A stretch of DNA of 64,000 nucleotides from Hyphomicrobiales bacterium (GTDB taxonomy: Bacteria; Pseudomonadota; Alphaproteobacteria; Rhizobiales; Rhodobiaceae): the NCBI GenBank assembly GCA_002869065.1, contig PKTR01000002.1, forward strand, positions 1,468,501 through 1,532,500, in the 5' to 3' direction. Position 1 is the first letter of the stretch; each line of letters starts with the position of its first letter. A program made the position numbers and the translations under genes. A model generated the notes under the pieces. That model made no database searches and was not told where the DNA came from. It saw only the letters and a list, made by a program, of their open reading frames with translations. Of the stretch, positions 28,891 to 37,274 are shown piece by piece.

Positions 28891-30011
28891 AGGGTTTGTT
28901 CTGCGTCGATGAAGGCGCGCACGTCGTTCGGATCGATGTCCTTGGCGATGAACGATTTTCCGATGCCGCGGGCCAGAATGAAGGTCAGGGTACCACGGGA
29001 GACCTTCTTGTCCTGAGCGATGTGGCGCATCAGCATATCGGTATCGAAGGGGCCGCTGTCCAGATCGGCGATGCGGGTCGGCAGTCCGGAGGCCTTGAGA
29101 TGAGTTTCGACACGGGCCGGATCGTTGGCCGGGCACAGGCCGAGCCGGGTCGAGAAGCGGAATGCCATGGCGATGCCGAGGCCGACCGCTTCGCCGTGGA
29201 CGAGGCTGTCATTGTAGCCGGCGCCGGCTTCGAAGGCGTGGCCGAAGGTGTGACCGAGATTGAGCAGCGCCCGGTTGCCCATTTCGCGTTCGTCGGCGGC
29301 GACGACACGCGCCTTGGCGCGGCAGCTGGTCGCGATCGCGTCGCTGGCCGCGGGGCCGCGGGCGAAAATCTCGTCATGATTGGCCTCGAGCCACTCGAAG
29401 AAACCGGCATCGTCGATGAGGCCGTATTTCATCACTTCCGCATAGCCGGCACGGAAATGGCGAGCCGGCAGCGTTGCGAGCGCACCGGTGTCGGCGAGCA
29501 CGAGCCTCGGCTGGTAGAAGGCACCGAGCAGGTTCTTGCCCTGACGGGTATTGATGCCGGTCTTGCCGCCGACCGAGGAATCGACCTGGGCGAGCAGGGT
29601 CGTCGGGATCTGCAGGAAATTCATGCCGCGACGCACGGAGGCGGCAACGAAGCCGGCAAGGTCGCCAATGACGCCGCCGCCGAGTGCGACGACGAAATCG
29701 CCCCGCTCGAACCGGCCCGCGAGGATGGCTTCGGCGAGCTTTTCGTAGTTGGCGAAGCTCTTGGTCGCTTCGCCCGGCGCCAGCGTGAAGACCTGGTATT
29801 CGATGCCGGCCGCCTCGAATCCCTCGGTGAGGGTGGCAAGATGCAGGCTGGCGACGATCTCGTCGGTGACGATAGCCATACGCGCATTCGGGAAACGGCT
29901 GGCGATCTCGGCGCCGGCGCCTGCGATCAGGCCGTCGCCGATGAGGATGTCATAGCTGCGGCTGCCGAGGTCTATGTGCACGGTCTTGGCGGCGTTCGGT
30001 TTGGTGTCCAT
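28887..30011 (-). CDS. aroB: 3-dehydroquinate synthase
   Basis: Cytoplasmic NAD- and metal-dependent enzyme of 374 residues that converts DAHP to 3-dehydroquinate, the second step of the shikimate pathway. Motifs include VVALGGGVIGDLAGFVAA, the QIPTTLLAQVDSSVGGKTGIN segment, and LNLGHTFGHAFE with metal-binding histidines. It starts 23 bases after aroK and overlaps the CorC-like gene, forming an aroK-aroB-corC operon. Confidence 0.97.
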   Translation of the reverse strand: MDTKPNAAKTVHIDLGSRSYDILIGDGLIAGAGAEIASRFPNARMAIVTDEIVASLHLATLTEGFEAAGIEYQVFTLAPGEATKSFANYEKLAEAILAGRFERGDFVVALGGGVIGDLAGFVAASVRRGMNFLQIPTTLLAQVDSSVGGKTGINTRQGKNLLGAFYQPRLVLADTGALATLPARHFRAGYAEVMKYGLIDDAGFFEWLEANHDEIFARGPAASDAIATSCRAKARVVAADEREMGNRALLNLGHTFGHAFEAGAGYNDSLVHGEAVGLGIAMAFRFSTRLGLCPANDPARVETHLKASGLPTRIADLDSGPFDTDMLMRHIAQDKKVSRGTLTFILARGIGKSFIAKDIDPNDVRAFIDAEQTL

Positions 30012-30034
30012 GCTCTTTCAGCTTTCGTGTTCGG

Positions 30035-30637
30035 TCAGTCGGCAGCTTCGCGCGAAGCAAGGTGCTCGTCGAGCAGCTTCAAAAGGTCGTCGATCACCAC
30101 TTCATGCGGTACGTCGCGCGAGCGCAGCTCCAGATCGGCCCCGGCGTAGACCGGATTGCGCTCCGCGAGAAGCCGTTTCATCACCCCCTCGGGGTCGGGA
30201 TTGCGCAGCAGCGGGCGATGTGAACGGCGGCGAACCCGGTTCATCAGCACCTCGAACTCGGCGTTCAGCCAGATCGAGATGCCGCCGCGGGCGATGTTGG
30301 CGCGGGTTTCCTCGTTCATGAAGGCGCCGCCGCCTGTTGCCAGAACCTGCGGACCGTCTTCAAGCAGGCGCTCGATCACGCGGCGCTCGCCATCCCTGAA
30401 ATAGGGCTCGCCGTGGCGTTCGAAAATCTCCGGGATCGACATATTGGCGGCGCGTTCGATTTCGTCGTCGGCGTCGACGAAAGGCAGGCCCAGCCGGGTT
30501 GCAAGTCGCCGGCCGATCGACGATTTGCCCGCGCCCATCATGCCGATCAGCACGATGGTGCGTTTGCCAAGCCGGGAAAGGATCGCTCCCTCGCGCGATT
30601 GCGGCGAGGGGCCCCCGGTTCCGCGATCGCTGGTCAC
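30035..30637 (-). CDS. aroK: Shikimate kinase
   Basis: Phosphorylates shikimate with ATP. About 200 residues. The P-loop is GMMGAGKSSIG near residue 31; FVDADDEIE binds shikimate and magnesium, and VLATGGGAF and HRPLL complete the family pattern. GTG 30637 is the best start because GGAGGG lies at the right distance; the frame stays open upstream but without protein-like sequence. The N-terminal 25 residues before the core are an extension common in alphaproteobacteria. Confidence 0.94.
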   Translation of the reverse strand: MTSDRGTGGPSPQSREGAILSRLGKRTIVLIGMMGAGKSSIGRRLATRLGLPFVDADDEIERAANMSIPEIFERHGEPYFRDGERRVIERLLEDGPQVLATGGGAFMNEETRANIARGGISIWLNAEFEVLMNRVRRRSHRPLLRNPDPEGVMKRLLAERNPVYAGADLELRSRDVPHEVVIDDLLKLLDEHLASREAAD

Positions 30638-30786
30638 GCCTTGCCCTCCTTCGGTCGTTACCGTGCTTTGAGCCCGCCCGCGCGGCGCTGTCAAGCGTTG
30701 CAGGGTCTTGCGCCGGCCGCCCGGGTGGTCGAAAAAGAAGCCTGTCGACCGGACAAGCCTCCGCCGGGAACCATGGAATTCCATCA

Positions 30787-30930
30787 ATGCCGACATTGAC
30801 CCGCTACCTGACGATCGTCCTTTTGTTGGCCGCCGCCGTCTATGGGACGATGTATGCATTGGCGACCTTCGTCGATCCGACGCCGCGGGAAATGAGCATG
30901 CCGATCGACCGGGAACGGCTGGACAAGTGA
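30787..30930 (+). CDS. 47-residue single-pass membrane protein upstream of xerD
   Basis: A short frame encodes one hydrophobic helix (YLTIVLLLAAAVYGTMYALA, about residues 7-26) followed by a polar tail with FVDPTPREM. It ends 18 bases before xerD, in the same direction, so the two are likely co-transcribed. I recall similar short proteins upstream of xerD in rhizobia, which supports it being real, but the function is unknown. Confidence 0.65.
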   Translation: MPTLTRYLTIVLLLAAAVYGTMYALATFVDPTPREMSMPIDRERLDK

Positions 30931-30948
30931 TCCGGCGACAGGACGGAC

Positions 30949-31887
30949 ATGAGCGGGCTGCATCATATCGAGGCCTTTCTGGAGATGCTCGCGGCCGAGC
31001 GCGGCGCGGCTGACAACACGCTCGACGGCTATCGGCGAGATCTTGAGGATTTCAGCGGCTTTCTCGCCGCGCGCGGGGTCGGCGCCGGGGAAGCGTCGGC
31101 CGATGATGTGCGCGGGTATCTGGCGGAGCTCGCGAGGCGAGGCTATGCCGCCAGCTCGCAGGCACGACGGCTGTCCGCGCTGCGCCAGTTTCATCGTTTC
31201 CTCTATGGCGAGGGCGTGCGCGGTGACGACCCGACCAGCACGGTGCAGACGCCGAGGAAGGGCCGGCCATTGCCGAAGGTGCTGTCGGTGGCCGAAGTCG
31301 ACCGGTTGATCGAGGCGGCGCGGTTCAATGCGGGCCTGAGCGGCACCGATGCCGAACGGCTCAGGGCGATGCGACTCTATACCCTGCTCGAAGTGCTCTA
31401 CGCGACGGGCCTGCGCGTTTCGGAACTCGTCTCTCTGCCGGCAAGTGCGGTGCGTCGCGACGAACCGTTCCTGACCGTGCGCGGCAAGGGCGGGCGCGAA
31501 CGGCTGGTGCCGTTGTCGTCGGCGGCGAAATCGGCAATGGCCGACTACGACGCGCTGAGGCGGGCACTATCCGGCAAGGACGGAGGCAACGCGGAAACGC
31601 CCTGGCTGTTTCCGTCCTTCGGCGCCAGCGGGCATTTCACCCGGCAGGCGTTTGCGCGCGATCTGAAGGTTCTTGGCACCGCGCTCGGGATTGCGGCCGA
31701 CCGCATCTCGCCGCATGTGCTGCGCCATGCTTTCGCCAGCCATCTGCTGCAGAACGGCGCCGATCTGCGCGCCGTGCAGCAATTGCTCGGGCATGCGGAT
31801 ATTTCAACGACGCAGATCTATACCCATGTATTGGAAGAGCGTCTGAAGCAGCTGGTCAACGAGCACCATCCGCTTGCCGGATCGTGA
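30949..31887 (+). CDS. xerD: Site-specific tyrosine recombinase XerD
   Basis: Recombinase of 312 residues that, with XerC, resolves chromosome dimers at dif during division. The N-terminal SAM-like core-binding domain (about 1-100) precedes the catalytic domain. Catalytic residues are visible: arginine in [20 protein letters not shown] (HxxR), LGHADIST and the tyrosine in QIYTH. Its conserved core location and neighbours argue for the housekeeping enzyme rather than a phage integrase. Confidence 0.93.
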   Translation: MSGLHHIEAFLEMLAAERGAADNTLDGYRRDLEDFSGFLAARGVGAGEASADDVRGYLAELARRGYAASSQARRLSALRQFHRFLYGEGVRGDDPTSTVQTPRKGRPLPKVLSVAEVDRLIEAARFNAGLSGTDAERLRAMRLYTLLEVLYATGLRVSELVSLPASAVRRDEPFLTVRGKGGRERLVPLSSAAKSAMADYDALRRALSGKDGGNAETPWLFPSFGASGHFTRQAFARDLKVLGTALGIAADRISPHVLRHAFASHLLQNGADLRAVQQLLGHADISTTQIYTHVLEERLKQLVNEHHPLAGS

Positions 31888-31962
31888 GTTTGAAGGTTTT
31901 GGCAGCAAGGCGGCGCGGTCGAAGTGCTGCTTCGCGGGCGCCGTATGACAAAGGGGACTAGG

Positions 31963-32355
31963 ATGCAGGACGAGGCGACCGCGCCGTGTGGCGAACTGAC
32001 GATCCGAACGCTGGCGATGCCGGCGGATGCCAATCCGAGCGGCGACATCTTCGGTGGCTGGGTGCTGTCGCAGATGGATATTGCGGGGGGCTTGTGCGCC
32101 GGAGAACGGGCCCGCGGCCGGGTGGTCACGGCGGCCGTCGACGCGATGAGCTTCCTCAAGCCGGTGCATATCGGCAATGTGTTGTGCGTCTACACGCGCA
32201 TCGTGCGCGAAGGGCGGACGTCGATGTCGGTTCAGGTCGAGGCGTGGGCGCTGCGCGACCGTCACGGCGACAAGGTCAAGGTGACCGATGCGGTGTTCAG
32301 TTTCGTCGCGATAGACGATAATGGTCGGCCGCGCCCGCTGCCGAGCGAAAACTGA
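31963..32355 (+). CDS. Acyl-CoA thioesterase, YciA-like hotdog fold
   Basis: About 130 residues of a single hotdog domain that hydrolyses acyl-CoA. The signature is DANPSGDIFGGWVLSQMD, with the catalytic aspartate, followed by RGRVVTAAVDAMSFLKPV. It resembles YciA. I chose ATG 31963 with AGGGG upstream; ATG 31945 in the same frame is possible and adds six residues. Confidence 0.88.
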   Translation: MQDEATAPCGELTIRTLAMPADANPSGDIFGGWVLSQMDIAGGLCAGERARGRVVTAAVDAMSFLKPVHIGNVLCVYTRIVREGRTSMSVQVEAWALRDRHGDKVKVTDAVFSFVAIDDNGRPRPLPSEN

Positions 32356-32484
32356 TAGAGTTGCGCAAACAGGCCTTCGCCGTTTGCCAAAGCCGGTGAT
32401 CGCGCTTGACAGGGACAGCGCGCCTCGCCACTGTCGCGGCACTTCCTGGGGCCGAAAAATCACACCCAATCCCGATGGTTTCGG

Positions 32485-33441
32485 ATGCATAGTTATCTCG
32501 AATTTGAAAAGCCTGTTGCCGATCTCGAAGGCAAGGTCCATGAGCTGCGCACACTGGGCGACGGCGGTTCTGAAACCGTCGACGTGGCAGAGGAAATCAG
32601 CCGCCTCGAAATCAAGGCCGCGCAGGCGCTCAGCGATCTCTACGGCAAGCTAACGCCGTGGCAGAAAACCCTCGTCGCCCGTCATCCCGACCGGCCGCAT
32701 GCGCTTGACTATGTCGAGGCGCTGATCGAGGATTTCACGCCGCTGGCCGGCGACCGCCTGTATGGCGATGACGCCGCGATCGTTGCCGGGCTTGGCCGAC
32801 TCAAAGGGCGTCCCGTGGCCGTCATCGGCCAGGAGAAGGGCAACGACACCAAGTCCCGGCTTCATCACAATTTCGGCATGGCGCGGCCCGAGGGCTACCG
32901 CAAGGCCGTGCGGATCATGGAGCTCGCCGAGCGGTTTTCGCTGCCTGTGGTGACGCTCGTCGACACGGCCGGCGCCTATCCCGGCATCGGTGCGGAAGAG
33001 CGCGGCCAGGCCGAGGCGATCGCCCGGTCGACGGAAGCCTGCCTGCGGCTCGGCGTGCCGAATGTCTCGCTGATCATCGGCGAGGGCGGCTCGGGTGGCG
33101 CCATCGCGATTGCGACCGCCAATCGGGTCTTCATGCTAGAGCACTCGATCTACAGCGTTATTTCGCCCGAAGGGGCGGCGTCTATCCTGTGGCGGGATTC
33201 GGCACGGGCGCAGGATGCGGCCGCCAACATGAAGATCACGGCGCAGGACCTTCTCAAGCTGAAGGTCATCGACGGCATCATCAAGGAACCGGTCGGCGGC
33301 GCGCATCGCGACCGCGCAGCGGTGTTTGCCGATGTCGCCAAGACCCTCGATGAAGCGCTGAAAGAGATGTCGACGCTGACGCCGGCGGAGTTGCGCAAGG
33401 AGCGGCAGGACAAGTTCCTGGCGATCGGTCGCGACCTCTAA
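32485..33441 (+). CDS. accA: Acetyl-CoA carboxylase carboxyltransferase subunit alpha
   Basis: Subunit of 318 residues that, with AccD, transfers carboxyl from biotin to acetyl-CoA, giving malonyl-CoA for fatty acid synthesis. Conserved motifs are [11 protein letters not shown] near the N-terminus, [23 protein letters not shown] [19 protein letters not shown], and [10 protein letters not shown]. Length matches the family. accD and the biotin subunits are not nearby, as is usual. Confidence 0.97.
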   Translation: MHSYLEFEKPVADLEGKVHELRTLGDGGSETVDVAEEISRLEIKAAQALSDLYGKLTPWQKTLVARHPDRPHALDYVEALIEDFTPLAGDRLYGDDAAIVAGLGRLKGRPVAVIGQEKGNDTKSRLHHNFGMARPEGYRKAVRIMELAERFSLPVVTLVDTAGAYPGIGAEERGQAEAIARSTEACLRLGVPNVSLIIGEGGSGGAIAIATANRVFMLEHSIYSVISPEGAASILWRDSARAQDAAANMKITAQDLLKLKVIDGIIKEPVGGAHRDRAAVFADVAKTLDEALKEMSTLTPAELRKERQDKFLAIGRDL

Positions 33442-33641
33442 ATCGGCACAGGACCTTTGACAGGTCACGGAAACGCCGGAATCCTATGGAAATGAGGAAT
33501 GCGCTGCGGCGGCAGACGGAGCGTTCTTTAACGCTGCGTCAAGCATGTTCGCCGCAAAGTGCGGGTTCGTGGAAGCGGGCGACACCGGGTAGCGGTGCCG
33601 GCCGCATTGGACGTGACTAAATCCGAGCGAGGGCGTTTGCC

Positions 33642-34994
33642 GTGATATTTCGACTGTTCGCGGTTGTTCTGGTTGGCTGGCTGGTAGCGGCCTGTACACC
33701 TGATGAACTCGGCTACGGGCCGAAGCATTTGCGGCCGGTTTCGCAGGAAGTCCGTCAGAAAATGAGCAGCCTCGGCATGGCAACGACCTCGCCGATCCTG
33801 GTGCGTATTTTCAAGGAAGAATCCCAGCTGGAAGTGTGGAAGCAGACCCGCACGGGGCGCTACGCACTGCTCAACACGTTCGACATCTGCAAATGGTCCG
33901 GCAAGCTCGGTCCGAAGAAGCAGGAGGGCGACCGGCAGGCGCCGGAGGGCTTCTACACGATCCGTCCTGCGCAGATGAACCCGAACTCATCCTACCATCT
34001 GTCGTTCAACCTCGGCTATCCGAACGCCTATGACCGGGCCTTCGGGCGCACCGGCTCCAACCTGATGGTGCATGGCGCGTGCTCATCGCGCGGCTGCTAT
34101 GCGATGGAAGACAAGCAGATCCAGGATATCTACGCGCTGGCGCGCGACGCCTTTCGTGGAGGTCAGCGCGACTTCCAGGTGCATGCCTTTCCGTTCCGCA
34201 TGACGCCGGAGAACCTCGCCCGTCACGTCGACGATCCGAGCTACGATTTCTGGAAGATGCTGAAAGAGGGTTCCGACCATTTCGAGGTCACGAAGGTGCC
34301 GCCGAAGGTCGATGTCTGCTCCAAGCGCTATGTGTTCAATGCAACGCCCGAGAATGCCGGGGCCTCGTTCAATGCCCGCAACTCGTGCCCGACCTACACG
34401 ATCCCGAACCCGATCGCGACGGCGGTTGCCGCCAAGCAGCGCCAGGACGAGGAAAAGGTGACGCAGCTCGTCGCCCAGCTCGAAGACCAGCGCAAACGCG
34501 AGGAAGAGTGGGCCAAGCGCAAGACCGCTGTTGCTGAGATCATCAAGGGCAATTCGGACGAGGAAAATGCGGGCGAGGGTACGGCTGCTGCCGGTGAGGC
34601 GACGGCGGTTGCCGCGGCGACGCCGGCAAGCGTCGGCGGTGTCCCGGTACCGCGTCGTTCGCCGCGCGCACTCGCCCTGCAACAGGAACAGAGTTCGGGA
34701 ACCGGCAAGTTCTTCTCGAGCATTTTCGGCGGTGACAAGGACAAGGCCGCCGCCGGCTCTGCCGCCGCTGCCGAAACGGCAGACACGGCGCCGACCCCGG
34801 TCAAGACGGTGGCGGTGAAGCCTGCTGCCGAAAAGCCGGCCCCTGAAAAGCCGGCCACCGAGGTGACTGCGAAAGCCGAGCCCGCCGAAAATGCGGGCGA
34901 GGAGTCCTCGATTGCCGCCGACGACACGGCGCCGGAGGCGGAAGCCAAGTCGTCCGGCTCGCTGCTGTCGCGCTGGTTCGGCTCGGGCAACTAG
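33642..34994 (+). CDS. YafK-family L,D-transpeptidase-fold lipoprotein, first of a tandem pair
   Basis: Protein of 450 residues. A lipobox (LVAAC, C18) predicts an anchored lipoprotein. Residues about 45-250 form a YkuD-type catalytic domain of the YafK group, with KWSGKLGPK, PEGFYTI, NPNSSYHLSFNLGYPNAYD, and HGACSSRGCYAM holding the probable catalytic histidine (144) and cysteine (152). E. coli YafK (DpaA) removes Braun lipoprotein from peptidoglycan rather than forming crosslinks. Beyond residue 265 comes a charged coiled-coil-like stretch, then an Ala/Pro/Glu/Lys-rich disordered tail. The start is GTG 33642. Confidence 0.85.
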   Translation: MIFRLFAVVLVGWLVAACTPDELGYGPKHLRPVSQEVRQKMSSLGMATTSPILVRIFKEESQLEVWKQTRTGRYALLNTFDICKWSGKLGPKKQEGDRQAPEGFYTIRPAQMNPNSSYHLSFNLGYPNAYDRAFGRTGSNLMVHGACSSRGCYAMEDKQIQDIYALARDAFRGGQRDFQVHAFPFRMTPENLARHVDDPSYDFWKMLKEGSDHFEVTKVPPKVDVCSKRYVFNATPENAGASFNARNSCPTYTIPNPIATAVAAKQRQDEEKVTQLVAQLEDQRKREEEWAKRKTAVAEIIKGNSDEENAGEGTAAAGEATAVAAATPASVGGVPVPRRSPRALALQQEQSSGTGKFFSSIFGGDKDKAAAGSAAAAETADTAPTPVKTVAVKPAAEKPAPEKPATEVTAKAEPAENAGEESSIAADDTAPEAEAKSSGSLLSRWFGSGN

Positions 34995-35003
34995 CCGCCT
35001 GCC

Positions 35004-35843
35004 GTGGCCGGACCGAGAAAACGCGGCCGCCGGCTGGCGCTTGCTCTGGTCGTTGCGTTCATTGCCGGCATTGGCGCGAGCGTCGGGTTCGCGGTCGCGG
35101 CATCGTCCTTTTCCGATCTCGGCGGCTATGCGCGCTCCGCGCTCGTCTGGCTCGGCTTTCCCGTTCTGCAGTTCGAGGGTGAGGGTGTGACCGACAGCGC
35201 GAGCCAACAGCCCCTTGCCGATCTGCTTGCCGAGCGCGGATTGGCGCTCGGCGCGCCTGTCCACCTTCGCCTGTTCAAGTCCGAGGGCCTGCTTGAGGTC
35301 TGGATGGAGCGGGACGGGCGCTACGAGCTGCTGCGCGACTATCCGATCTGCCGTTGGTCGGGCACGCTCGGGCCGAAGCTGAAAGAGGGCGACGGCCAGA
35401 GCCCGGAAGGCTTTTACCGGGTCTCGGAACGCCAGCTCAACCCGAACTCGGCCTATCATCTCGCGTTCAATGTCGGCTTCCCCAACGCCTACGACAAGGC
35501 GCACGGCCACACCGGCTCGTATCTGATGGTGCACGGCAGCTGCGTCTCGATCGGCTGTTACGCCATGACCGACGCCGGCATCGACGACATCTACGCGCTG
35601 GTCGCGGCGGCGCTGCGCAACGGTCAGAACGCCGTCGGCGTCGACATCTTTCCCTTCCGCATGAGCGATGAGGCGCTTTCCGAGCATTCCGAGGATGAAT
35701 GGATCGGCTTCTGGCGCAACCTGAAAGAGGGCCACGACCGGTTCGAGGCCGAGCGGCGCCCGCTTTACGTCGCGGTCTGCGAGGGTCGCTACGTCTTCGA
35801 TGATAGCGGGCAATCCGGCTGCACGCAGGTCGAGGCTTGGTAG
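35004..35843 (+). CDS. YafK-family L,D-transpeptidase-fold protein, second of a tandem pair
   Basis: Paralog of the preceding gene, 279 residues, starting at GTG 35004, 9 bases after the previous stop. It has an N-terminal signal anchor (about residues 10-33) in place of a lipobox and no long tail. The catalytic domain repeats the same motifs: CRWSGTLGPKLKEGDGQSPEG, NPNSAYHLAFNVGFPNAYD and HGSCVSIGCYAM (H177, C185). All residues expected for activity are present. Differing anchors suggest the two act at different faces of the periplasm. Confidence 0.85.
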   Translation: MAGPRKRGRRLALALVVAFIAGIGASVGFAVAASSFSDLGGYARSALVWLGFPVLQFEGEGVTDSASQQPLADLLAERGLALGAPVHLRLFKSEGLLEVWMERDGRYELLRDYPICRWSGTLGPKLKEGDGQSPEGFYRVSERQLNPNSAYHLAFNVGFPNAYDKAHGHTGSYLMVHGSCVSIGCYAMTDAGIDDIYALVAAALRNGQNAVGVDIFPFRMSDEALSEHSEDEWIGFWRNLKEGHDRFEAERRPLYVAVCEGRYVFDDSGQSGCTQVEAW

Positions 35844-35856
35844 CCCGAGCCGGCCG

Positions 35857-37128
35857 CTATTTCGCGCCGCGCAACAGATAGGCCGGCATTTCTCCGGCGC
35901 CCTTGACGTCGATGCTGCCGCGTGGCTCGAAGGCAAGCGCGTGACCGGTCGTTGAGGCGAAGGTCTCCGACACCTGGATTTCCCCCGGCAGGCCGTGCGA
36001 TTCCATCCGCGCGGCGATGTTCACCGCATCCCCCCAGACATCGTAGGTGAAGCGCTTGTCGCCGATAACGCCGGCAATCGCGGGGCCGCAATGGATGCCG
36101 GCGCGCAGCGTCAGATTGGAGCCGCCGAGTGGCGGGTGATCGCCGATCTCTTTCAGCATGTCGAGGGCGAGCCGGCCGACGGCGACGGCGGGTGACGGAT
36201 CGTCCGGCCTGGCGATGCCGATCGCCATATAGGCGTCACCGATCGTCTTGATCTTGTCGACGCCGTGCTTTTCCGCCAGCTCGTCGAAGCGGCAGACGAG
36301 ACGGTCGAGATAGGCGACGACCTCTTCGGGCGCGGTGGAGCGCGATGCGGGCGTGAAGCCGACGAGATCGACGAAGAGGACGGCGACGCAATCGAGCCGG
36401 TCGGCGATGCGTGCCTGCGGATCTGCCTTCAGGCGGCGCGCGATGGCATTCGGCAGCAGCGTGTCAAGCAGGGTCTCGGCGCGATCGTGCTCGGCCTGCA
36501 GCGCCCGTTCGGCCTCGCGCAGGGCCCACAGGGCGTAGGCGATCAGCACGGTGTTGATGGCAAGCGCGTTCATATAGGCCTGCGTCGACAGGCTCTGGCG
36601 GAACGCGTGGTCGGCCGTGGCGACGATACCGTGATGGGGCAGGAGCAGCAGAGCGGCCAGCAGCGCGACGGCTGCGAGCGCGAGAAAGCTCAGCCACCAG
36701 CGCCAGTTTCTAAAGCCGAAGAAGAAGACGATCACCCCGCCAAGGGTGAAATAGATCTGCAGATTGCTCTCGGTGCCGACGAGCCAGATGATGCCGAGAT
36801 GGCCGACGCAGATGGCCGTGATCAGCCAGGCTGCCGCGATGTTCTCACCGAAGCGGTGCAGCACCGGTACGAGCAGGAAACAAGCGATGATCGACAGATT
36901 GTAGACGTTGGTCGGCCACAGGCCGGTGAAGTCGTAAAAGGCGTTGTAGACGCCGTGCTGGGCCGCATTTGCGATGCCCACATAGGCGGCGGCATTGACG
37001 AATTTCTGCCGGCGGCGGATCTCGGGATTGTCGCTGACGATGCCGGCGGACACGATCCGGTCGACCCACGACGGCAGGCGCAGGCCGGACGGATGCGGAA
37101 CGGCGGAGACGGAACTGCGGGTCGACAT
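35857..37128 (-). CDS. Membrane-bound class III adenylate/guanylate cyclase
   Basis: About 423 residues. The N-terminal half is hydrophobic with about six transmembrane segments; the C-terminal half is a class III cyclase domain. Metal-binding aspartates are in LFVDLVGFT and IGDAYMA, and DVWGDAVNIAARMES supplies the transition-state asparagine and arginine, so it looks catalytically competent. It likely makes cAMP in response to a membrane signal. ATG 37128 has GGAAAGAG upstream; an in-frame ATG at 37182 is less supported. It converges with the YafK-like gene, with 13 bases between stops. Confidence 0.88.
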   Translation of the reverse strand: MSTRSSVSAVPHPSGLRLPSWVDRIVSAGIVSDNPEIRRRQKFVNAAAYVGIANAAQHGVYNAFYDFTGLWPTNVYNLSIIACFLLVPVLHRFGENIAAAWLITAICVGHLGIIWLVGTESNLQIYFTLGGVIVFFFGFRNWRWWLSFLALAAVALLAALLLLPHHGIVATADHAFRQSLSTQAYMNALAINTVLIAYALWALREAERALQAEHDRAETLLDTLLPNAIARRLKADPQARIADRLDCVAVLFVDLVGFTPASRSTAPEEVVAYLDRLVCRFDELAEKHGVDKIKTIGDAYMAIGIARPDDPSPAVAVGRLALDMLKEIGDHPPLGGSNLTLRAGIHCGPAIAGVIGDKRFTYDVWGDAVNIAARMESHGLPGEIQVSETFASTTGHALAFEPRGSIDVKGAGEMPAYLLRGAK

Positions 37129-37225
37129 CGCTCTTTCCGGTTGGCGGCAGGGCTTGCGAACCCCGAGTATGCACGAGGACAAGGCTTGTCGCGACCGTTT
37201 GACGCGGAGCGCGCTTCCACAAACA

Positions 37226-37252
37226 AAAACGCCCGCGCGAGGCGGGCGTTTT
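37226..37252 (-). terminator. Terminator after secA
   Basis: A perfect 11-bp stem (37226-37236 with 37242-37252) has a T tract on the minus strand (GTTTTTGTTTG), 23 bases past the secA stop. Confidence 0.9.
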
Positions 37253-37274
37253 CAAAAGCGTCGGGCGCGTGCCG

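Noticed and set aside
30949..31887. Mobile-element integrase
   Set aside because: The tyrosine recombinase is XerD-like, in conserved core context, with no attachment repeats or phage genes nearby.
34083..35936. Minus-strand open frame of about 617 codons over the YafK pair
   Set aside because: Antisense shadow; the plus-strand genes have intact catalytic motifs.
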